From Rheinheimera sp. (GTDB lineage Bacteria > Pseudomonadota > Gammaproteobacteria > Enterobacterales > Alteromonadaceae): 50,122 nucleotides of DNA. The translations under genes were made by a program, and so were the position numbers. Location: assembly GCA_003543135.1 (NCBI GenBank), contig DPJG01000033.1, forward strand, positions 1-50,122, read 5' to 3'. Below are positions 44,597 through 50,122 of this stretch, one piece after another. Below the pieces are notes generated by a model, which worked only from the letters and a program-made list of their open reading frames with translations, was not told the origin of the DNA and ran no database searches. The first letter of the stretch is position 1; the number at the start of each line of letters is the position of its first letter.

Positions 44597-45814
44597 ATGT
44601 TTGAGTTAATGGAAAACCACAGCGAAGAAGCTGTCATTAAAGTGGTTGGTGTTGGCGGCGGCGGCGGTAATGCCGTTGAATATATGGTTGCCAACAATAT
44701 TGAAGGTGTTGAATTTATTGCGGCCAATACGGATGCCCAGGCCCTGCGTAATTCTTCTGCCAATATCACATTGCAGTTAGGTGCCAATGTCACCAAAGGT
44801 TTAGGCGCAGGTGCGAATCCTGACGTTGGCCGTCGTTCTGCCGAAGAAGATCGTGACACCATCAAAAAAACCATTATGGGTGCCGATATGGTGTTTATCG
44901 CTGCCGGTATGGGTGGTGGTACTGGTACAGGCGCGGCCCCTATCGTGGCTCAGGTGGCTAAAGAGCTGGGTATTCTGACTGTTGCTGTAGTGACTAAACC
45001 TTTCCCGTTTGAAGGCAAAAAACGCTCAAGCTACGCTGATGAAGGCATTAACGAGCTGTCAAAACATGTCGACTCTTTGATCACTATTCCAAACGACAAA
45101 TTATTAAAAGTACTGGGCAAAGGCACCAGCCTGCTGGATGCTTTTAAAGCCGCCAACAACGTTCTGTTAGGCGCTGTGCAAGGTATCGCTGAACTCATTA
45201 CCCGCCCTGGTTTGATCAACGTTGACTTCGCCGACGTACGTACTGTGATGTCAGAAATGGGCACTGCCATGATGGGCACAGGTCGCGCTTCTGGTCCGGA
45301 TCGTGCCGAAGAAGCTGCTGAACAGGCGATTTCCAGCCCGCTGCTGGAAGATATCGACCTGTCAGGCGCCAAGGGTATTCTGGTAAATATCACAGCAGGC
45401 CTGGATTTAACCATCGAAGAGTTTGAAATTGTTGGTAATGCGGTGAAAGCCTTTGCCTCAGAAAACGCCACTGTAGTGGTGGGTGCGGTGATCGACCCTG
45501 ATATGTCTGACGAACTGCGGGTGACAGTGGTTGCAACTGGCATTGGCGCTGAGCGTAAACCTGATATCAGCCTGGTCCATGGCCACCACCGTGCTGCCGA
45601 GCCGGTACGTGCGCAGTACAGCAACCATTCAGGCAGCGTTTATGGTAACGCCGGCACTGTGTACGGTAATGCAGGCAACGCCGCCCGCGATATGCGCGAA
45701 GCTATGCCGGTTACAGCCGCAGTGGAAAGTGTACAAAACAAGCCGCAGGCCGATAACAAAGCCAATATCGACATTTTTGATATTCCGGCTTTCCTGCGTA
45801 AACAGGCTGATTAA
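44597..45814 (+). CDS. ftsZ: Tubulin-like division GTPase FtsZ
   Basis: 405 residues. It forms the Z ring. Nucleotide loop GGGTGTG at 106-112 (AAGMGGGTGTGAAP), the synergy loop NVDFADVRTVMSEMG near 206-220, and the C-terminal peptide DIFDIPAFLRKQAD that binds FtsA and ZipA. The linker has a small internal duplication (VYGNAGTVYGNAGN). Very purine-rich GGAGAGAGAG before the ATG suggests strong initiation. Confidence 0.99.
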   Translation: MFELMENHSEEAVIKVVGVGGGGGNAVEYMVANNIEGVEFIAANTDAQALRNSSANITLQLGANVTKGLGAGANPDVGRRSAEEDRDTIKKTIMGADMVFIAAGMGGGTGTGAAPIVAQVAKELGILTVAVVTKPFPFEGKKRSSYADEGINELSKHVDSLITIPNDKLLKVLGKGTSLLDAFKAANNVLLGAVQGIAELITRPGLINVDFADVRTVMSEMGTAMMGTGRASGPDRAEEAAEQAISSPLLEDIDLSGAKGILVNITAGLDLTIEEFEIVGNAVKAFASENATVVVGAVIDPDMSDELRVTVVATGIGAERKPDISLVHGHHRAAEPVRAQYSNHSGSVYGNAGTVYGNAGNAARDMREAMPVTAAVESVQNKPQADNKANIDIFDIPAFLRKQAD

Positions 45815-45850
45815 TTCAGTCTGTGACACAGGGCGGATAAGCTCACAGCA

Positions 45851-45879
45851 TTGGCAATGTTGTTAACATATGCTATGCT
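45851..45879 (+). promoter_or_regulatory. lpxC promoter
   Basis: TTGGCA (45851-45856), a 17-bp spacer, TATGCT (45874-45879). It lies in the ftsZ-lpxC gap and gives a leader of about 40 nt, so lpxC can be made independently of the long dcw transcript. Confidence 0.65.
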
Positions 45880-45897
45880 TCGCCGCCGTTTGGGTTT

Positions 45898-45912
45898 GTT
45901 CAAATTTTGAAC
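45898..45912 (+). promoter_or_regulatory. Perfect palindrome touching the lpxC ribosome binding site
   Basis: GTTCAAA-T-TTTGAAC, a 7-1-7 palindrome ending one base before the AGGA (45913-45916) of lpxC. With the promoter above it would lie about 12-26 bases into the transcript. Either an operator or an RNA element next to the start site. Confidence 0.45.
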
Positions 45913-45925
45913 AGGACGAAAAGTG

Positions 45926-46837
45926 ATGATTAAACAACGTACTATCAATAAAACTGTCAGCTCTATCGGAGTTGGTCTGCACAAGGGCGAGAAGGTTACG
46001 CTTACTCTCCGGCCTGCGCCTGACAACACAGGTATTGTGTTTCGTCGTGTCGACCTCGACCCTATAGTTGACTTCAAAGTAGCACCTGAACTGGTTGGTG
46101 ATACTGTGATGTGTACCTGCTTGATTAACCCAAACGGTGTGCGGTTATCCACCACCGAACATTTAATGGCTGCCATTGCCGGTTTAGGCATTGATAACCT
46201 GATCGTTGAGGTGGATGCTGCCGAGATTCCTATTATGGACGGCAGTGCCAATCCTTTTGTTTACCTGTTGTTAGAAGCAGGTGTTGCCGAGCAAAAACTG
46301 GCGAAAAAATTTATCCGCATTAAAAAAGCAGTGCGGGTAGAAGATGGTGATAAATGGGCTGAGTTTAAGCCACACCATGGTTTCCGGATTGATTTTGCCA
46401 TCGACTTTGATCACCCGGTGATTTCTGAAACCAAACAACGGATGAAACTGGATTTCTCCGCTGCTGGTTTTATTAAAGATATCAGCCGCGCCCGTACCTT
46501 TGGTTTCCTGCAGGATATTGAATATCTGCGTGCCAATAACCTGGCTTTGGGTGGCAGTTTTGACAACGCCGTAGTGCTGGACGAATTCCGGGTGTTAAAT
46601 CAGGATGGTCTGCGTTATGACGACGAATTTATTAAACACAAAATCCTGGACGCAATTGGCGATTTATATATGGCCGGATACAGCATTCTGGGTGAGTTTA
46701 AATCTTATAAAACCGGCCATGCGCTGAATAACCAGCTGCTCTGTGCTGTACTGGCCGACCAGGAAAACTGGGAATTTGTCACCTTCGACAAACCGGCACA
46801 GTTGCCTATTTCTTATCTGGCGCCGCAGCTGGCTTAA
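45926..46837 (+). CDS. lpxC: UDP-3-O-acyl-GlcNAc deacetylase
   Basis: 303 residues from ATG 45926 (MIKQRTI, as in E. coli); an in-frame GTG one codon earlier is possible. It is the first committed step of lipid A synthesis. Zinc ligands His79 (STTEHLMAA), His238 and Asp242 ([12 protein letters not shown]) sit at the same numbers as in E. coli. The C-terminus is [10 protein letters not shown]; in E. coli FtsH degrades LpxC via its C-terminal tail, and a similar hydrophobic tail is present here. Confidence 0.98.
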   Translation: MIKQRTINKTVSSIGVGLHKGEKVTLTLRPAPDNTGIVFRRVDLDPIVDFKVAPELVGDTVMCTCLINPNGVRLSTTEHLMAAIAGLGIDNLIVEVDAAEIPIMDGSANPFVYLLLEAGVAEQKLAKKFIRIKKAVRVEDGDKWAEFKPHHGFRIDFAIDFDHPVISETKQRMKLDFSAAGFIKDISRARTFGFLQDIEYLRANNLALGGSFDNAVVLDEFRVLNQDGLRYDDEFIKHKILDAIGDLYMAGYSILGEFKSYKTGHALNNQLLCAVLADQENWEFVTFDKPAQLPISYLAPQLA

Positions 46838-46851
46838 ACCGCTGCTGGCTC

Positions 46852-46889
46852 AAAAAAACCTCACAGGGTAACCGGTGAGGTTTTTTTTT
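46852..46889. terminator. Intrinsic terminator after lpxC, bidirectional
   Basis: AAAAAAACCTCAC, a 10-nt loop, GTGAGG and nine T. It ends the dcw cluster and, with its A-run, can also end the convergent dciA transcript. Confidence 0.92.
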
Positions 46890-46923
46890 GCTTGTGATTT
46901 ACTGCACCGGAAAAGCGCGAGGC

Positions 46924-47388
46924 TTATTTTTTGCCAGCGAGTTCGGCCAGGCGGCGTAATCTTTTGGCCAGTTCCGGGTCGGCATTTTCTGCAGCGGCCA
47001 ACAAATAAGCACCGGCTTGTTCTGAGATTTGCCGGTTTGCCGGGGCTTCTATGTGGTTTTGACTGGTTTGATAACGAATATCGCTGTTTGGGCTGATTTC
47101 GATATCCAGACCTGCTAAATCAGGCAAGATTTTTTGCCTGAAATTGTCTAGAATAGCGCCTCTTTGCATCTTGATCCGCGTTGCCCAGGCCGCTGATGTG
47201 CACAAAATCTGCACTCTGCCTTGCTCAATGCGGCTAACCTTGCAGAAAAACGGTTTTTCCAGTTGCAGGATTTGGATTAATTCGGTATTAAGTTGACGCA
47301 CTAATTCCGTCTGCGAAGACGTTTGCAACAGCGTGTTCTGTTGCAGCAGTGTCGCGACGTCGACAGGTTTGCGTGAATAGCGGGCCAT
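46924..47388 (-). CDS. dciA: DUF721 protein, DciA-like helicase loader
   Basis: 154 residues from ATG 47388 (a TTG three codons earlier is possible; the binding site is weak for both). The N-terminal domain (PVDVATLLQQNTLLQTSS, LNTELIQILQLEKPFFCKVSRIEQGRVQILCTSAAWATRIKMQRGAILDNFRQ) is DUF721, the fold of DciA, which assists loading of the replicative helicase DnaB in bacteria lacking DnaC. The C-terminal half is Ala/Glu/Arg-rich. It is divergent from the M23 gene, with only 29 bp between starts, so promoters must overlap the genes. Confidence 0.82.
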   Translation of the reverse strand: MARYSRKPVDVATLLQQNTLLQTSSQTELVRQLNTELIQILQLEKPFFCKVSRIEQGRVQILCTSAAWATRIKMQRGAILDNFRQKILPDLAGLDIEISPNSDIRYQTSQNHIEAPANRQISEQAGAYLLAAAENADPELAKRLRRLAELAGKK

Positions 47389-47417
47389 AACAAACAAGAA
47401 CCAGAAACTGAGGTCCC

Positions 47418-48374
47418 ATGAGTCTACCAGTTTTTTACCGCGAGCAGTATCGCGCCCTCAACTTTGGTGCCACGCCAAAGCAATGGGCTGTGACCGCGGT
47501 ATTATTGTTTTTTATTGCCGCCGGTGTTGGCGCAGCCGCAGGCCGCTTATGGGCGGATGCCGGTGCTCAGGCACCGGTTGCGGATGCTGAACCTAAGGTA
47601 GATGCCGCTGAAGTGGCACAAATCCGTCAGCGTGCTGAACATCAGATTGCTGCTCTTACCGCTAAAGTGGCGTCATTGCAGGCGCAGGTGAACCGGCTGA
47701 ATATGGTCGGCGAGCGTTTAATTGATGCCGCCAATCTGTCAGTAGATGAATTTAACCTGCATCAGGCACCGCCTATGGGAGGACCTGCACAGCCAGGCGC
47801 TCAGCTGAGTCTGGATGACTTAAATCAGGTGCTGCTGCAGCTGACCTCACTTGAGCAAAATCTGCAGACTGAACAAACCCGTTTTGCCTTACTTGAATCT
47901 TTGGATCTGAATCACAATATCGGTATGAACAGTCAGTTATCTGGCCGGCCGGTACAAAAAGGTTACCTCTCTTCCGCTTATGGCGTGCGCAGTGATCCTT
48001 TTAGTGGTGAGCCCGCCTTGCACCGGGGTGTTGATTTTGCCGGTACCGAAGGTGATCCGGTGGTGGCAACCGCAGGTGGAATTGTGACGTGGGCCGGAGA
48101 ACGTTTTGGTTATGGGCTGATGGTGGAAATTGAACATGCCGGTGGTTATCGCAGCAGGTATGGTCATGCCAAAGCAATTCAGGCCGACATTGGCCAGCTG
48201 GTCAGTAAGGGCCAGCAAATTGCCACTATCGGTAATACCGGTCGTTCAACAGGTCCGCACGTACATTACGAAATATTAAAAGATGGTCAGCAAATAGACC
48301 CGATGTTGTTTGTGAACCGTCGGACACAAATTTTCAATGGCTCAGCCAGGACTGCGCGCCAGTCTCAACAATAA
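47418..48374 (+). CDS. M23-family (LytM) peptidoglycan endopeptidase-like protein
   Basis: 318 residues. One membrane helix (about 24-42) and a coiled coil (about 62-100, [22 protein letters not shown]) precede the M23 domain (about 180-300). Zinc and catalytic residues are intact: His202 and Asp206 in HRGVDF, His250 in YGHAK, His281 and His283 in GPHVHYE. It is anchored in the inner membrane facing the periplasm and probably cleaves peptide cross-links. GAGG (47410-47413) precedes the ATG. secA starts 16 bp after its stop, so the two are likely co-transcribed. Confidence 0.92.
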   Translation: MSLPVFYREQYRALNFGATPKQWAVTAVLLFFIAAGVGAAAGRLWADAGAQAPVADAEPKVDAAEVAQIRQRAEHQIAALTAKVASLQAQVNRLNMVGERLIDAANLSVDEFNLHQAPPMGGPAQPGAQLSLDDLNQVLLQLTSLEQNLQTEQTRFALLESLDLNHNIGMNSQLSGRPVQKGYLSSAYGVRSDPFSGEPALHRGVDFAGTEGDPVVATAGGIVTWAGERFGYGLMVEIEHAGGYRSRYGHAKAIQADIGQLVSKGQQIATIGNTGRSTGPHVHYEILKDGQQIDPMLFVNRRTQIFNGSARTARQSQQ

Positions 48375-48390
48375 AAGTGGTATTTGGACA

Positions 48391-50122
48391 ATGTTTGGAA
48401 AACTCTTTACCAGATTATTTGGTAGTCGCAACGATCGTTTCCTGAAAAAACTCGCTAAAACGGTCGACGAAATCAACGGCATGGAAAGCCAGTTTGCAGC
48501 TTTGTCTGATGAACAGTTGCAGGCAAAAACTGCAGAATTTAAACAACGTTATGCCGATGGTGCCAGCCTGGACGACTTACTGCCGGAAGCCTTCGCCACT
48601 GTGCGTGAAGCCAGTAAAAGGGTGTTCGGCATGCGTCATTTTGACGTGCAGCTGATTGGCGGTATGGTGTTGCATCAGGGCAAAATTTCTGAAATGCGTA
48701 CCGGTGAAGGTAAAACCCTGACCGCAACTTTGCCGGCTTACCTGAACGCCTTAAGCGGCGGTGCTGTGCATGTCATTACCGTCAACGATTACCTGGCCAA
48801 ACGTGACGCCGCGACCAACGAGCCGCTGTTCCGCTTTTTAGGCTTAACAGTGGGTGTCAACGTGCCTGGCATGCAACACCCGGAAAAGCAGCAGGCTTAC
48901 GCTGCTGATATTACCTACGGTACCAACAACGAATTTGGTTTTGATTATCTGCGCGACAATATGGCCTTTAGCATGGCCGACCGGGTGCAGCGCGATTTAG
49001 CTTATGCCATCATCGATGAGGTGGACTCGATTTTAATCGACGAAGCCCGTACACCACTGATCATTTCCGGCCAGGCTGAAGACAGCTCAGAGCTGTACCG
49101 CCAGATCAATACTGTAGTTCCAATGCTGGAAAAACAGGAAAAAGAAGACGAAGAAGGCCAGATGGGTGATGGTCACTTCACCATCGATGAAAAAGCCAAA
49201 CAGATTTATTTAACTGAGCGTGGCCAGATCCGCGTGGAAGAAATTCTGTTGGAGCGGGGTTTAATGCAGCAAGGCGAATCGCTGTTCTCTGCCAGCAATA
49301 TCACTTTGTTGCACCATGTGTATGCCGCTTTGCGCGCCCACAACCTGTTTAAAAAGGATGTGGATTATGTGATTAAAGACGGTCAGATCGTGATTGTGGA
49401 TGAACACACAGGTCGTACCATGGAAGGCCGTCGCTGGTCTGAAGGCTTGCACCAGGCCATTGAAGCCAAAGAGGGTGTACGTATTCAGAACGAAAACCAG
49501 ACGCTGGCCTCTATCACTTTCCAGAACTACTTCCGTCTGTACGAAAAACTGGCTGGTATGACAGGTACTGCCGACACTGAAGCTTTTGAATTCCAGCAAA
49601 TTTATGGTCTGGAAACTATTGTGGTTCCAACCAACAAGCCGATGGTGCGCAAAGATATGCCGGATCTGGTGTATCTGACTGCCGAAGAAAAGTATCAGGC
49701 CATTATTAAAGATATTGAAGCGACCCGTCAGGCACAACGCCCTGTGCTGGTCGGTACGGCTTCTATTGAAAGCTCAGAATATTTGTCGTCGTTATTACAC
49801 AAAGCAAAAATCCCGCATCAGGTGTTAAACGCCAAGTTCCACGCCAATGAAGCGCAGATTATTGCCGAAGCCGGTCGTCCTGGCACAGTCACCATTGCCA
49901 CTAACATGGCAGGCCGGGGTACTGACATTGTGCTGGGTGGTAACTGGCATTCTGAAGTGGCCAAGCTGGAAAACCCGACTCAGGCGCAAATTGATGAAAT
50001 TAAAGCACAGTGGCAACAGCGTCATGACGCTGTTATTGCTGCCGGTGGTTTACATATTATTGGTACTGAACGCCACGAATCACGCCGTATCGACAATCAG
50101 CTGCGTGGCCGTGCCGGTCGTC
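48391..50122 (+). CDS. secA: Preprotein translocase ATPase SecA, 3' end outside the window
   Basis: 577 codons are present of about 900. It drives secretion through SecYEG. It begins [19 protein letters not shown]; ATPase motifs are [11 protein letters not shown] (Walker A), [45 protein letters not shown] (DEAD-like Walker B), and in the second domain [29 protein letters not shown] and [28 protein letters not shown] is a modest binding site. No secM-like gene precedes it as in E. coli. Confidence 0.98.
   Translation, partial: MFGKLFTRLFGSRNDRFLKKLAKTVDEINGMESQFAALSDEQLQAKTAEFKQRYADGASLDDLLPEAFATVREASKRVFGMRHFDVQLIGGMVLHQGKISEMRTGEGKTLTATLPAYLNALSGGAVHVITVNDYLAKRDAATNEPLFRFLGLTVGVNVPGMQHPEKQQAYAADITYGTNNEFGFDYLRDNMAFSMADRVQRDLAYAIIDEVDSILIDEARTPLIISGQAEDSSELYRQINTVVPMLEKQEKEDEEGQMGDGHFTIDEKAKQIYLTERGQIRVEEILLERGLMQQGESLFSASNITLLHHVYAALRAHNLFKKDVDYVIKDGQIVIVDEHTGRTMEGRRWSEGLHQAIEAKEGVRIQNENQTLASITFQNYFRLYEKLAGMTGTADTEAFEFQQIYGLETIVVPTNKPMVRKDMPDLVYLTAEEKYQAIIKDIEATRQAQRPVLVGTASIESSEYLSSLLHKAKIPHQVLNAKFHANEAQIIAEAGRPGTVTIATNMAGRGTDIVLGGNWHSEVAKLENPTQAQIDEIKAQWQQRHDAVIAAGGLHIIGTERHESRRIDNQLRGRAGR

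Noticed and set aside
47418-48374. M23 protein as a SecM-like arrest peptide for secA
   Set aside because: The C-terminus ([19 protein letters not shown]) does not resemble known arrest sequences and the enzyme's active site is intact; there is no evidence beyond position.

Overview
The window looks like chromosomal DNA of an Alteromonadales-type gammaproteobacterium, most like Rheinheimera, Alishewanella or Arsukibacterium. This rests on the gene set (a dcw cluster without ddl, an A-type RNase P RNA, an Aer-type receptor, DUF3718 and DUF6436 proteins, a GlyGly-CTERM subtilase, DciA, an M23 peptidase next to secA). The genus is inference, not a database result.

Layout. (1) 1-1414 is the end of an integron gene-cassette array: three AT-rich unknown ORFs, each followed by an attC site. 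For the two complete cassettes the R'' box is an exact complement of the cassette's own 5' bases, so the boundaries can be read as 630-1037 and 1038-1408. (2) 1453-8358 holds a LeuE-like exporter, a secreted NTF2-like protein, a chymotrypsin-fold protein that has lost its catalytic His, a DUF3718 protein, gamma-glutamyltranspeptidase and an M1 peptidase lipoprotein. (3) 8443-12207, minus strand: a PAS-GGDEF-EAL protein followed by an Aer-like redox receptor, probably one operon, with a perfect FNR-type box (TTGAT-N4-ATCAA) upstream. (4) 12581-15210: an overlapping set of an unknown anchored protein, a LytS-type kinase and a LytTR regulator. (5) rnpB at 15286-15663, then on the minus strand a 1,415-residue S8 protease with five 147-bp calcium-binding repeats and a GlyGly-CTERM tail. 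(6) 20445-29149: a periplasmic solute-binding-like protein, an RND permease and adaptor pair, a multi-TM chemoreceptor with a DUF6436 protein, and a ferredoxin-type reductase behind a near-consensus Fur box. (7) 29871-46837: the division and cell wall cluster mraZ-rsmH-ftsL-ftsI-murE-murF-mraY-murD-ftsW-murG-murC-ftsQ-ftsA-ftsZ-lpxC, mostly with overlapping start and stop codons. (8) dciA (minus), an M23 peptidase and the first part of secA, cut by the window end.

How it fits together. The right third is a conserved, densely packed operon in which peptidoglycan precursor synthesis, septal synthesis, the Z ring and the first committed step of lipid A synthesis are made together. Its control points can be read: a sigma70-like promoter, three 10-bp-spaced MraZ boxes, a structured leader with a 12-codon ORF before ftsZ, and a palindrome touching the lpxC ribosome binding site. 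The left two thirds is accessory and environmental: secreted hydrolases, efflux, and redox, iron and chemosensory signalling. I see no phage, CRISPR array, insertion sequence or tRNA. The most notable items are the cassette array, the FNR-box/c-di-GMP/Aer operon, the apparent S1 pseudoprotease and the ftsZ leader.
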